From Atherinomorus stipes (Eukaryota; Chordata; Actinopteri; Atheriniformes; Atherinidae), in assembly GCA_023101725.1 (NCBI GenBank), contig JALJCO010003566.1:82562-146561 (forward strand): DNA of 64,000 nt. The letters run 5' to 3'. How positions within the stretch are numbered: position 1 is the stretch's first letter; each line of letters begins with the position of its first letter. The position numbers and the translations under genes are program-made. The notes below the pieces were generated by a model. The model ran no database searches, was not told the origin of the DNA, and was given only the letters and a program-made list of their open reading frames with translations. Positions 1 through 10,941 of this stretch are shown here, piece after piece.

Positions 1-771
1 TACTGAAAGTAAGAGCATTTTCACACGCACAATGCGAAGGGAACTCAAGGGATTGGGACTGAACAGCTGTGTAGCCGTAAGAAAACCACTAATCAGTGAG
101 GCTAACCGGAAAAAAGGGCTTCAATTTGCTAGGGAGCATAAAGATTGGACTCTGGAGCAATGGAAGAAGGTCATGTGGTCTGATGAGTCCAGATTTACCC
201 TGTTCCAGAGTGATGGGGGAATCAGGGTAAGAAGAGAGGCAGGTGAAGTGATGCACCCATCATGCTTAGTGCCGACTGTACAAGCCTGTGGGGGCGGTGT
301 TATGATCTGGGGTTGCTGCAGTTGGTCAGGTCCAGGTTCAGCAACAGTATGAGCTCAAAGGATGAGGTCAACTGATACCTGAATATACTGAATGACCAGG
401 TTATTCCATCATTGGACTTTTTCTTCCCTGATGGCACAGGCATATTCCAAGATGACAATGCCAGGATTCATCGGGCTCAAATTGTAAAAGACTGGTTCAG
501 GGAGCATGACACATCATTTTCACACATGGATTGGCCACCACAGAGAGTTCTTTGCTCAGCGGTCAGACTCTACCATCATCAATGCAAGATCTTGGTGAAA
601 AATTAATGCAACACTGGATGAAAATAAATCTTTTGACATTGCAGAAGCTTATCGTAACAATGCCACAGCGAATGCGTGCCGTAATCAAAGCTAAAGGCGG
701 TCCAACAAAGTATTAGAGTGAATGACCTTTTTTTTTTGGTGGTGACTTCTTTTTTTTTTGGCCAGGCAGTG
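1..771 (+). mobile_element. Tc1/mariner-like DNA transposon remnant, left end outside window
   Basis: A decayed Tc1-like transposon occupies the first 0.77 kb. Its right end reads ggccaggcagtg followed by TATA, a typical Tc1 terminus abutting a TA target. The transposase between is in several frames. The left inverted repeat lies outside the window. The TA dinucleotide after the terminus runs into a TA microsatellite. Confidence 0.85.
32..716 (+). pseudogene. Tc1-like transposase, frameshifted
   Basis: This encodes the catalytic half of a Tc1-type DDE transposase, a nuclear enzyme that cuts and pastes DNA at TA sites. The first catalytic aspartate sits in WSDESRF (about 176-196) and the second in QDDNARIH (about 448-472). 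The usual third segment, [12 protein letters not shown], is missing after WPPQ near 545. A C-terminal piece continues in another frame to PQRMRAVIKAKGGPTKY, stop at about 716. The reading frame is broken after 352 and again near 540. With the third acidic residue deleted the enzyme cannot be active. The family call rests on the motifs and is firm; the exact subfamily is not assigned. Confidence 0.88.
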
Positions 772-781
772 TATATATATG

Positions 782-787
782 TACATG

Positions 788-828
<41 letters not shown>

Positions 829-846
829 CACATACACACACACATA
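782..846. repeat. TA/CA microsatellite
   Basis: Alternating TA, then CA, dinucleotides directly follow the Tc1 terminus. The TA target may have seeded the expansion. Confidence 0.9.
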
Positions 847-908
847 CAGTATATTGAGGCTCAATGAGGGGAAGATGCTAGTATTAGTTTGATTTTCAGT
901 ATGACTTT

Positions 909-969
909 GAACACCCCCCCCCCCCCACCCCCCCCCGAAGTTCATCCAACAGGTACATATGAACACTTG

Positions 970-1003
<34 letters not shown>
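909..1003. repeat. Poly-C and poly-A homopolymer tracts
   Basis: A C-rich run (about 910-936) and a run of roughly 28 A (about 974-1002) lie close together. The lengths of such runs are unreliable in assemblies. Confidence 0.8.
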
Positions 1004-1005
<2 letters not shown>

Positions 1006-1263
1006 AGGACAGTCTATTACAACATTGAATGAATTTCACTCCTGGAAAAATTTGCTTTCATTTAATTTAAATGAGTCATCACCCGGAAATCCCACTTTTT
1101 CATGTTAAAACATGTGTATTGGGGTAGGAATTGAGTAAAAAAGTGCCAGAAACTCCTGAAAGTGAAAGTGGCTTCGTTTTTCAGCTTGAGCTCTCTCTTA
1201 ATCCCAGAATCGGCCACAAGAGCGCGCACTCCACAGCACGCGATTTGGACCCGCCTCTGGCAT

Positions 1264-1271
1264 TGACGTCA
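1264..1271. promoter_or_regulatory. Perfect CRE-type palindrome TGACGTCA
   Basis: The octamer TGACGTCA is the consensus CREB/ATF site. It lies inside a transposon copy. No adjacent promoter is recognised, so function is not supported. Confidence 0.25.
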
Positions 1272-1405
1272 ATCGCCTCGGCCTGCTAAGCTAGCCTCTT
1301 TAGCGCCACCTAAAAGCCGCTGATTACCTGCCACGGAGGAGTTATGACCAGCTGTTATGACGTGAACTAGAGAGGCTGCGAGCGAGCTGCTAAGCTAGCG
1401 TCTTT

Positions 1406-1868
1406 GTTATGAGCTCTGCTTTTCACCGGCTCCTGCGCAGAAGCGTGTCCGCCTTACAGATGCTCGTGGTCGGCCTGAGTGTTGCAAGTCACACTGCGTC
1501 TTCTGATGTGGCAAAAGCCAGCAGAGGCCCAGCTTTGTGGATGCCTGTCATAGTGTCTGAGCCCCAGACATGAATCCATTCTCATTCAAGGCGCGAAGGC
1601 ATGGTTAACTGGCTCCCTGTATTGAAAATGCCCGTATAAGCGTTTCTCGCCGAGATATTGCGTTTGGGGGATTTTCGCTGCTGCTTTCCAGGAAAGACCC
1701 AGAGCTGCTTCCAACCCTCGTGCCCTTCATATTTTTGACACTAGCTACCATCTACACTTGGAATGTCCAAGATCGGATGTTCAGAAATAAAGTTATGAGC
1801 TCTGCTTTTTCACCGGCTCCTGCGCAGAAGCATGTCCGCCTTACAGCTGCTCGTGGTCGGCCTGAGTG
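1406..1868 (+). repeat. Internal 76-bp direct duplication (1406-1481 and 1793-1868)
   Basis: The two copies begin GTTATGAGCTCTGC and end GGCCTGAGTG, with only a few differences. They lie inside the copy-1 TTAA element, 387 bp apart, and are not seen in the copy at 6708-7482. Confidence 0.85.
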
Positions 1869-2209
1869 GACAGAAGGGAGCAGTGGATTATATTTATACT
1901 CTCATGCGTATTCTCGTCACAAACAAAAGTTGGGGATAAAAAAGAGGTTAAAATGAGCTCATTAAATTTTCATCCACCCAACTAGAATAAAAAATGCATT
2001 TGAAGATAATTTAAGAAGAATCCGTGTATGGTTCGTTCTTTGGTTTTTCTGTTTCAAAACAAAATGTGAAAAAACAAAAAAACAGGTGGTTTGTTGTTTT
2101 TTTTGTTTTTAAACTAAATTAGAAAAACGAAAATTCCAAAAACAAATAAAGGAATGTTTTTTTTTAATCTTTCATTTTGATTGATAAAACAAAAACTTTT
2201 AATGAACTG

Positions 2210-2660
2210 ATTGGCAGCACCTGGAGGGAAGGCACCCCCCCTGATCAAACTGATACAGCTGTTTTTAAGCCAATGTGCTGACAGCAGAGAGACGAGAGAG
2301 GACTGATGGGGCAAAACGTTGGAGAAGAAGGCGCAGCAGTTGGGTGGCCGGATGCCCGGGCTCAGAGGGCTCAGAGGGCTCAGGTGATGGTGGTGAGCGG
2401 AGAGGTGTGGCTGTCGTGAGCTGGAGGACGGCCGCCATGAGAACGGCTGCCCAGAGTCAGAAAAGCGGCCGTGGTGTCCCGAGGAAGCCGACGGCCTGAC
2501 GTGCGCAGGCGCCAAAGGGAGGGGGCCACAGACACAGCCATTTTAGACCCTTTAATATTTTACTACTTCTATTTTATTAGTTTTATTTCTTTGATTACTT
2601 TTAATAAAGTTTTTTAGGCTATACTTTTAATCACTGCAAGTTGCATATTGGAGAGAATCA
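2210..2660. other. GC-rich stretch with AATAAA signal, no supported gene
   Basis: A GC-rich region (about 2270-2510) is followed by AT-rich sequence with AATAAA near 2602. Short open frames exist on both strands (2275-2499 plus, 2114-2515 minus), but neither resembles a known protein. It could be the 3' end of an old retrocopy. Confidence 0.25.
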
Positions 2661-2989
2661 CCACGTGTGTGTGTGTGCGGGTGGGTGCGTGCACGCGCGC
2701 GCTTCTTTAGGTTACAGTAACATCTGGCTACCAGTGGTTACACTTATGACGTAGTTGTCTTCTAAAAACAAGAATTAATATGATATAGCCTAGGCCAGGG
2801 GTCGCTGATGCGGCTCCTTGGCATTTGAAAAATAGGCTAATTAATGACTATTTAATTAAAATGTATTTTATTTTGGTTCGTTCGCTTTGATAATGTGATT
2901 CTAAAAGCCCAAGACAGATTACCCGTTGTGGGACGATAAAGTTTATGTTATCTTATTCTAAAATGGAAGATTATGGTGATCTTTTCTGT

Positions 2990-3915
2990 CCTTCTGGCTA
3001 CACGCAGGTAAATATGACCTGAATCCGATCTCAAATGTGACGCATATCTGATCTGCCTCTGACCGTGTGAACAGCGCAAGTTGCATTGAATCTGACATTT
3101 TTGGATCGAAATCAGGCTAAATGTGGTATTGAATCAGATACATATCTGATCTGTGTCAAAGCAATCACGGTCTGTACGGGCATGTCGCATCCATCCGACC
3201 TTTGAGACCGGGGGGGGGGGGGGGGGGGGGGGACACGTCCTTATTTCTGCACCAGAGGAGACGGACCATGGATGTAAAGTATGGACTGAAGAGTTAAATC
3301 ATATTATTCTGGCTCTGATTGAACATCAACCTGGAAACTGATGAAAGTGTTGTGGGAAGCCTTTATGTGGTCCAGCAGCTCAGTGTGTGAACGTAAGAGA
3401 GAGGGTGTGCACGCACGGAGGAGGCGCACAGCTGTGGATGAGGCCAGCAGAGAAAAGTGTGTGAAATGCATCCGGTAAAGGGACGCTGACTGCAGCAGGT
3501 AGAGAGAATAGCGGTGATTAATGTGCAGCATAGCGGTTGCAGCATCTGTGGCTACAGATGTTGCAACCGTTGTTCCACACAGACACGTCATCACAAGTAT
3601 GTTTCTCTTCTTCCTCCATCTTTACAAAACCCGCTCATTCTTTTGCTGACTGCCGCCACAAATTCCTTTTCAACGTGAGCCACAATGCCGATGACCTCCA
3701 TGTTTGTTTGCATTGTTTTCCATGAACACCATTACATGTGTGATGTAATTTGTGTTAAACTGAACATGCGTGTCACATCAGAAGCGTCAGCTGTTCATAT
3801 TGCAGTTGACAGGCCCTATTTAGAAATGTAATGTGAACACCCGCACACACAAAAAAATGGATCTGAGAAAAAAATCAGAGCATTACGACCTGCGGTGTGA
3901 ACGTGGTCTTTGAGC
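2990..3915. mobile_element. Possible degraded fish MITE
   Basis: The right end (acgacctgcggtgtgaacgt, about 3886-3905) matches the style of a common fish repeat whose ends read like GTTCACACTGCAGG. The left end near 2997 (ggctacacgcagg) is a poor mirror of it. A 20-odd-base G run (about 3212-3231) interrupts. Recognition is from memory of repeat style, so confidence is low. Confidence 0.3.
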
Positions 3916-4457
3916 AGCGCCATGCGGTTGCACACCTTTCCCTTTCTCTCCGAGCACGAAATAAAATCCAACTCGACTTTTAAAATAAAGACATAATTTA
4001 TTTTGTACAATTTTGCAAAGCAGCCAATTGGGTGACAAGTGCAACAAGCAGGTAACTGCAGTAAAACAGTGAGTAACACTGCCCAGCATGTGATACACAT
4101 TTCATAAATCTTTACGCAGCCAATCAGTGTTAATAACTGCACTTCATGCTCATGTGCTGCTATTGTGCAGCATACAGCCCTGTCACATCAGTGATCACGA
4201 AACATTAAAAACTGAATTCATTATAAACAAGGAATATCACTGAGTGTGACGTGCCGTGGAGCACCGAGCTTTCCTCCTGGTGCCCCTTTCCACGAGCGTC
4301 TCTGTTGTGGTTGGATTCTCAGTAGGCTACGACTTCACAAGGATCATGTCATTGGGCTATTGTTGCTACAGTTACGGCAACAATAGGGGATTATCACGCT
4401 TCCGCGTTCCGGTTTCCGGAAGTTGAAACATCTGAAGCTTCCTCTTCCGGGCCAGGA

Positions 4458-4976
4458 ATGGCTCAATGTTGCTGCTCTGTTCCATTGTGTACATCTACTA
4501 AACATCGCCAGCCGTACCTAAGTTTTCATGGATTCCTGACTGAAAAGACACTAAGGAAGAAGTGGATGAAAGCGATTTGTCGGAGTGAAGGACCGAAATT
4601 TAAAATAAAACAAGGTTGCACGTATGTCTGTAGTCAGCACCTCAATGATGCAGACTACACTACAGCTAGCGTTTGCAAGCTCGCGTTAGCTGACGTTACC
4701 AACTTTTCGCTTGTGAAAACATACAAGCGTCTGAAAACTGGGTCTGTACCCCCCCGTTTCCAGTGGAACAACTGGGGACTGCCAAAAAAAGGAGACGCTT
4801 TCAGATGCTTGTGTGTTTTCAGCCGCACAAAGTTAGGCACGTCATCGAGCTGGCTAATGCTAGCCTGCCAACACGACTGTGCAGACTGCTGGCTACAAAC
4901 AAACGTGTGTCGTTTTATTATAAAGTTCGGTCCTTCACCGCGGCGAATTGGTCGTTTTGATCCACTTCTTCCTTAG
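4458..4976 (+). pseudogene. THAP-domain fragment
   Basis: The first ~110 residues form a THAP zinc finger, a C2CH DNA-binding domain found in cellular factors and in transposases of P-element and Kolobok type. Visible are the opening cysteines (CCCSVPLC), the RKKW segment, the late Cys-x2-His (CSQHL) and the closing box KTGSVPPRFQW, equivalent to AVPTIF. The start at 4458 fits the usual MxxCC opening. After about residue 110 the frame runs into unrelated sequence and stops at 4976. It is most likely a stranded DNA-binding exon of a transposase, since it lies inside an element with inverted ends. Whether it is still expressed cannot be judged. Confidence 0.75.
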
Positions 4977-5433
4977 CATCACTTCAGTCTGGAATGAAAA
5001 CTTGGCATTGGCGTTTATCCGATTTACAAAGTTTAACAGAGTAGTAGCTGACGGACTACTGTTAGTAGGTTAGCATACGGACTAACTTTGTGCGGCTGAA
5101 AACACACAAGCATCTGACAGCATCTCCTTGGCAGTCCCCAGTTGTTCCACTGGATAACGGGGAGATGACCTGATTTTCAGATGTTTGTGTGTTTTACGAC
5201 GCACAATGTTAAGCACATCAGTAAACGCTAGCTGGCTATGCAAGCATGCTGTGAAGTGCCGGTGTTGTGCCCCACCGGTGACAAACAAACGCGTTTCCTT
5301 ATAAAGTTCTCCTTTCTTCGGGGCGAATCAATCGCTTTGATCCACTTCTTCCTTAGTATCACTTCAGTTTAGAATGAAAACTTAAGTATGTTTGGAGTTT
5401 ATCCGATTTAAACAGTATAACAGAGCAGGAACG
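4810..5433 (+). repeat. Internal direct duplication (about 4810-5035 and 5178-5433)
   Basis: Both copies start tcagatgcttgtgtgttt (second copy with tt for ct) and share the segment gatccacttcttccttag. Divergence is higher than in the 233-bp repeats, so this duplication is older. Confidence 0.8.
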
Positions 5434-5741
5434 GCTGTCGTTAACATGGCCCGGAAGAGGAAGTGTCAAAATACCGGGAACTTCCGGTAAGCGCGATAAT
5501 CCCCTATAGTGCTGCTATTGTGCAGCATACAGCCCTGTCACATCAGTGATCACGAAACATTAAAAACTGAATTAATTATAAACGAGGAATATCACTGAGT
5601 GTGACGTGCCGTGGAGCGCCGAGCTTTCCTCCTGGTGCCCCTTTCCACGAGCGTCTCTGTTGTGGTTGGATTCTCAGTAGGCTACGACTACACAAGGATC
5701 ATATCATTGGGCTATTTATGCTACAGTTACGGCAACAATAG

Positions 5742-6510
5742 CCCAGTTAAAGTTGGTAGTACAGTTAAAGTGAATAATAAACGAGCAAACGGTTATTTAT
5801 CCAGTCCGACCCCGTCACATGCTGCGCTTTGATCACTTCCCAGGTAGGCCAGCTATGGAGGAGAAAAGTGTCTAATGAAAACTAAGCATTCAGTTCTGAG
5901 GGAAGATTAATTTGTTTTCACTGATCAGATTATTTTGCGTGGCCATGTTCATATTTTTTAAATAGTAATTTTATTTTTCGGGTAGACAGCTGAGCACCAG
6001 TAAAAGGATGACGCCATGTTTGGTTTGCTGCCTGTGGATAATTTAAACTGCTTCTTTTAAATAAACTGTTAAACCATGAGAGTCACGTCTGCTTTTGAGT
6101 CCACTTCCCACCAGTTACATTGAATAGCCAACACGGAAACATGCTATCCGTTATAAGGGTGTGATGTTTGACCATTGTCCACTTTCTTCGTGTAGCAGTA
6201 GCCATGAAGTACAGAGATTTTTCTCTGATCAACTGCATGCACGGTTTCTTCATTCAAAGATTTAGTAGTTCATAGCCTGCTCCACATTTCAAAGCCTTAA
6301 GTGTCAGTTTTCACAATAAAACCCATGACATTATGTGATATGATAGCCTTTTTATGATAGGCTGTACTAAACAAACAAGTGTTTTATTTATGACTGAAGT
6401 AAAAATCAAACACTGTGGATTTTCAATTATTTTGTTTTTATGTTTTTTCATTTAGGGTTTAAAAACAGAAAAAGCAAAAAACTACATAGTTATTTTGTTT
6501 TTGCGATTTT
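5742..6510. other. Non-coding interior of the 4.5-kb TIR element
   Basis: AT-rich sequence with no supported gene. It ends in T/A-rich sequence partly complementary to the left interior of the same element. Confidence 0.6.
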
Positions 6511-6707
6511 ATTTTGAAACAGAAAAACCAAAGAACGAACCATACACGGATTAAGAAGGATTGTGTATGTAAAACAGCAGGTTATGACACCTTTAATTTT
6601 ATGTATGTCATTCATTCACTCATTTAATTTCATTCAATTGTCCTGCAAATATGTTGTCTCTATTTCATGTGGACACTTGTGTGCTTTTAAAGATGTAGTC
6701 CATTTAA

Positions 6708-7482
6708 AGGTGTCATAACCCGCACGAGAGTTAGAGCTGTCTGTAAGTGCGTTCACGAGGCAAACGTCAAAGCCAAAACAAAGTTTTATCAGGACAGAGC
6801 AGGTGAAGGAAATGATGTCCCAACAGAAAAAAACGTGATAAAAACGTAACGATGTGGTTGATAGAGAGGATCCGCAGAGTAAAAGGGCTGGACTCTGATG
6901 AATATAAGGAGCAGACGTCTGACGTGAAGCTAACCAAACAGTGTTAGCTTCTGTAGCTACATTAGGAGCTTGTCCGCTCGTCAACCACCGTTTACTGGTC
7001 TCTGACACAAAAGATAATAAGTTACACAGCAGCAACACTTACCGACTGCACATCCTCACTGATAAATATAATCCACTGCTCCCTGGTAAAGCTGTTCCTC
7101 CTGTTAGAGCACTGAAAACTGCTGAATTTCTGCCGAGGCAACTCAGCATGGCAATCTCCCCCTCCTCCTCCTCCTTGTCACTGGCGTCCTTTCTGACAAA
7201 GCTGGTCTACTCTGTGGCAGGTAATCAGCTGCTTTTAGGTGGCACTAAAGAGGCTAGCTTAGCAGCTAGCAGCCTCTCTCGTTCACGTCATTGGGAGAAA
7301 GAATTCCAATTCACGTACTGTGGAGAGCACGGCTTGTGGCCGATTCTGGTGAGAAGAGAGCGCCCACACTCAAAGACGAAGTTACTTTCACTCTCTGGAG
7401 TTTCTGGCACATTATAACTGAGGTCCTGTTCCAGTACACATGTTTTACTGTGAAAAAGTGGGATTTCCGGGTGATGACACCT
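6708..7482. mobile_element. TTAA-flanked non-autonomous element, copy 2
   Basis: Ends are AGGTGTCATAACCCG (from 6708) and, reading inward, AGGTGTCATCACCCG (to 7482), with TTAA on both sides (6704-6707 and 7483-7486). It is 775 bp and inverted relative to copy 1. Open frames inside (such as 6941-7417) have no recognised similarity. TTAA specificity suggests mobilisation by a piggyBac or Kolobok transposase. Confidence 0.85.
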
Positions 7483-7493
7483 TTAAATACTTA

Positions 7494-7628
<135 letters not shown>

Positions 7629-8219
7629 TCAGATTAAGCTACTCTTTTGACCAATTTTTTCCCACATTCATCACAGTTGAATGGTTTCTCTCGTGTGTGG
7701 GATTTCATGTGTGTATTTAAGTTTTTTTGACAAAAAAATTTCCTACATTCATCACAGCTGAATTTTCTCTCTCCTGTGTGGATCCTCATGTGTTTCCTAA
7801 GATCCACTTCATGGCTACAAATTTCACCACAAACATCACATCTAACTGTTTTTTTTTCTCTGTGTTGACCATTTCTTACAAATTCACATTTTGCATTGCT
7901 TTTAAAAATATCTCATGTTTATAAACATCTGAAAGAACTTTTTGTTAACTCTTTCCCCGCCATTAACGAGATATTCCGTCAGATTCGTCCTGATGCTTCT
8001 CCGCCGTTGACGAGATATTCCGGCAATCCGTGTTGTCGCGCGTGTGATGTGGGCGGGGCTGCCACTGTTGATGTGAATGACTAGAACACGGCTGTGTGAG
8101 AAAAAAAAAAGCACCTCTCCCAAATAAGGGAGGGAGGGGCGGGAAAGTTTTTTTTTTTTTTTTTAACTGTAACACAACTGTAGGCTGTTGCACGGCAACT
8201 GTAATCAACAAGATTGAAA

Positions 8220-8949
8220 ATGCCGGCTCCACGGAAACAGTTCTCTGCCGCAGAGGCCCTCAAAATGATAATGGACTCAGACTCAGACAATTCGATCTTC
8301 GATCCGTAATCGGATGAGTTTTTCAGTGACAGTGATGGAGAAAGGGAGAATGACGGAGCGATCAGGCGCGGGGATGAGGGGGAAGTTGAAGGAGTTCAGC
8401 GAGAGGATGGAGAAGAAGTCTGACAAGTCAGCAGCGGCGATGGAGGAGATGTCAGAGGAGTCGGGCGCAGAGATGAAGGAGAAGCAGATGACAAAGAAGG
8501 CAGATGTGGTTATGAAGGAGATATGAGAGGGAAAGCTAAGGAAGAAGTTAGAGGTGATGGAGACTTTAGAGGCTGTCAGCGCGCCAGTGCGGAGGTGACA
8601 GATCGGCACAGTGGGGGGCACGGAGAGGGGCGTGACAGTAGAGACAAACCCATAGGGAGCGAGGGCGTTCGTGGACGTGCTAGGGAAAGGCGAACTGTTA
8701 GGCGTGGTACAAGGCAAAAAGAGCCTGATCTCGAAGAAAGCGAAGATTCAGGTGAAGACACCTTGGACACGGAGTGGAGGGATTCAAGGCACCGATCTCG
8801 TTCTGGCCTCCCAAATGCCAGAGGTGCAAGAAGTAAGACATTATTGTCTTTGAGATTTGAATGAATGAATGAGTGAATAAAGTGTCCACAAACCAATAAA
8901 TATGTGCATAATCCATACACCATAGATAACTATAAATGTATACACAACA

Positions 8950-9020
<71 letters not shown>

Positions 9021-9077
9021 TGTATATATGTATATATATATATATATAGATATACACACACACACATATATAAATAC

Positions 9078-9176
<99 letters not shown>

Positions 9177-10582
9177 AAGAATGACAATAAATAAATAAAT
9201 ACATAAATAAATTAGAATCAATCAATCAGTCATAATTATTTACAGATAAAAGTCAGCAACGAGGCAGAGGATGTGGTCAAACACAAAGGCGTGGAACCAC
9301 CAGTGAGAACCTGAGAGCCCCTGAACGCCGTCCAGCTGAAGTTACTGGTAATGAGTGGCTCGAAAAGGACTGGCAGCCAGTGAACATTCCTTTTACTGAG
9401 GTTCCTGGGCCAATCAATGCAGCTGCTGGTCTTGATTCAGAGCAGCCAGTTGATTTTGCTGAGTTGTTTTTTTCTGATGAACTTGTGCAGAGAATTGTTG
9501 ATCAGACTAACCTGTATGCAGATAAGTGCATTCAAGCTGAGCGCAATGCCAAATCACATGCTCGTATAAATGCATGGAAACCAGTTACAGTTTCAGAAAT
9601 GAAAACCTTCCTGGGGCTTTTTTTTCTCACTGGCATAATTCGTAAACCTGAGCTTGAAATGTACTGGTCAACAGATGAAATGCTAGCCACCCCCTTTTCA
9701 GCAAAACCATTTCCCGCAACAGATTTGAAATCGTTTGGAGATTTCTCCACTTCACTGATAATGAAAGTAGACCACCCAACTGTAATGATAAGCTGTACAA
9801 AGTTCGCTCTGTCCTAGACTATCTTGTGACCAAATTTCAGGAAATGTATCAGCCGAACACCAACATTTGTATTGATGAGGGAATGCTTCTGTGGCGTGGG
9901 CGCCTGGCTTTCAAGGTCTACAACCCTCAAAAACCTGTCAATTATGGTATAAAATCCTACATACTTTGTGATTCAGAGACGGGGTACTGTTTCAATCTGA
10001 AACCCTACTGTGGAGAAAGTGCTGCACTCGGAGACACGGTTGTCTCTCTTCTTGACCGCTTAGCAGGTCATGGTTACAGATTGTACATGGACAATTACTA
10101 CAACTCTGTTTCCCTATGTGAGCGTCTTCTTGACCTAAAAACCCATGTCTGTGGCACACTGAGGAAGAACAGGGGAGAACCATCAGTCATCCGGGATGCT
10201 GGAAATGCAGACCTCAGGAAAGAAGGAACACCAGTTATGCGTCACAAAAAAAAATGTCATGGTCTTAGCTTGGCGAGACAAACAAATAGTAAAAATGGTG
10301 ACAACGTTCCACCAGAACACCACAAAGAGCATCCAGGTTTGGCAGAGAGGACACCAAGACAGGGTTCCCAAGCAAAAACCAACTTGTATAGTTGAGTACA
10401 ACAACGCCATGAATGGAGTCGATAAATTAGACCAAAACATTGTGTACTACCCCTTTATCAGAAAGTCCCACAAGTGGACAAAGAAATTTGTGGCATATTT
10501 ATTTGAAATCAGTTTATTCAATGTTTTTGTCATTTACAAAGCAAAAAACCCACATATCATATTGCAAACACAGCATTTTTAA
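8220..10582 (+). pseudogene. piggyBac transposase (PGBD4-like), multiple lesions
   Basis: A DDD-type transposase that excises at TTAA without footprint. The likely start at 8220 gives MPAPRKQFSAAEALKMI, an acidic N-terminus, with stops soon after (near 8307). A possible intron runs from GTAAGA near 8833 to TTTACAG near 9246 and contains the microsatellite. The core starts near 9350 (NEWLEKDWQPVNIPF). Catalytic aspartates are visible in CIDEGMLLWRG (about 9871), YMDNYYNSV (about 10088) and MNGVDKLDQ (about 10410). Frames change near 9740, 10250 and 10390, so the enzyme is dead although all three aspartate codons survive. Confidence 0.92.
8948..9205. repeat. CA/TA/TG compound microsatellite
   Basis: About 220 bp of CA, TA and TG repeats, then a TAAA run, inside the piggyBac element, probably in a transposase intron. 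Several long open frames through it are artefacts of the repeat. Confidence 0.95.
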
Positions 10583-10941
10583 TGGGCCTTCAAACATAAG
10601 CAAATATGTCAATAAATCCTGACGCTGGCTGGCAACTTCTTCACAAATCTCTGGCGGGGAAAGAGTTAAGTGTCTCTGGAGAGGTCCTTGGTCATGAAGT
10701 TCATCCCCACATTCAGAGCAGCTGAGTGACATTTTGGCAGTGTTACACATCATATTACTGTTTACACCTGATCCATGTGCCTTGTTGTCATTCCAGTTTC
10801 CATCACATCCTGATTGGTCCACAGTTTTTCTGGTTCCTCTTTTTTGTGGAGAGGATCTGGGTCCTGCTTGTCCAGACTGCATTTTCAGGAAACCCTTTTT
10901 GTGATCACCAACAACTGCTGCACATCTGCAGGGAACACTGA

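Larger units (their letters stand above)
4384..5506. mobile_element. THAP-carrying DNA element with short inverted ends
   Basis: Ends are TAGGGGATTATCACGCTT (from 4384) and its near-complement, reading inward TAGGGGATTATCGCGCTT, ending at 5506. A TA at each edge may be the target duplication. The interior holds a THAP reading frame, then a rearranged second half in which about 4810-5035 is repeated at 5178-5433 and a short part of it (5091-5156) is inverted. No transposase catalytic domain is visible, so it is non-autonomous. Confidence 0.65.
4154..5741 (+). repeat. 233-bp direct repeats (4154-4386 and 5509-5741) flanking the THAP element
   Basis: Both copies run from gtgctgctattgtgcagcat to cggcaacaatag, are exactly 233 bp each, and differ at only a handful of sites. 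The THAP-containing element sits between them and starts within the last three bases of copy 1. Sequence outside the pair is unique, so one copy plus the element looks like an insertion with a very long duplication, or a tandem duplication with the element at the junction. Confidence 0.92.
2019..6552. mobile_element. 4.5-kb DNA element with perfect ~41-bp terminal inverted repeats
   Basis: Positions 2019-2059 and 6512-6552 are perfect inverted repeats, starting AATCCGTGTATGGTTCG, and weaker similarity continues inward (about 2106-2140 against 6420-6465). The flanks carry AAGAAG on both sides (2013-2018 and 6553-6558), extendable to TTAAGAAG because of the TT at the right end. Length of the target duplication is therefore ambiguous, 6 to 10 bp. 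No matching transposase is recognised inside. The THAP segment belongs to a nested element. Confidence 0.75.
1071..6592. mobile_element. TTAA-flanked non-autonomous DNA element, copy 1, interrupted
   Basis: The left end (1071 on, after TTAA at 1067-1070) reads GTCATCACCCGGAAATCCC. The right end (GGTTATGACACCT to 6592) is followed by TTAA at 6593-6596. About 290 bp from the left end match, in reverse orientation, the right part of the element at 6708-7482, so both are one family. A separate 4.5-kb element (2019-6552) has inserted near the right end. Without it this copy would be about 0.98 kb. TTAA targets are used by piggyBac and Kolobok elements. No transposase is present here. Confidence 0.7.
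7949..10665 (+). mobile_element. Complete-ended piggyBac element (2,717 bp)
   Basis: Termini CTCTTTCCCCGCCA (7949-7962) and its complement ending at 10665 are each flanked by TTAA (7945-7948 and 10666-10669), the exact target of piggyBac. The motif cgagatattccg recurs near the left end (about 7966-8023), as in subterminal repeats. The element carries a decayed transposase. It sits inside the zinc-finger coding exon on the opposite strand. Confidence 0.95.

Noticed and set aside
4154..5741. 233-bp repeats as LTRs of a small retroelement
   Set aside because: The interior has its own inverted termini, and no primer-binding site, polypurine tract or retroviral coding is seen.
8698..9225. Long I/Y/V/C-rich open frames
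   Set aside because: They are translations of the TA/CA/TG microsatellite.
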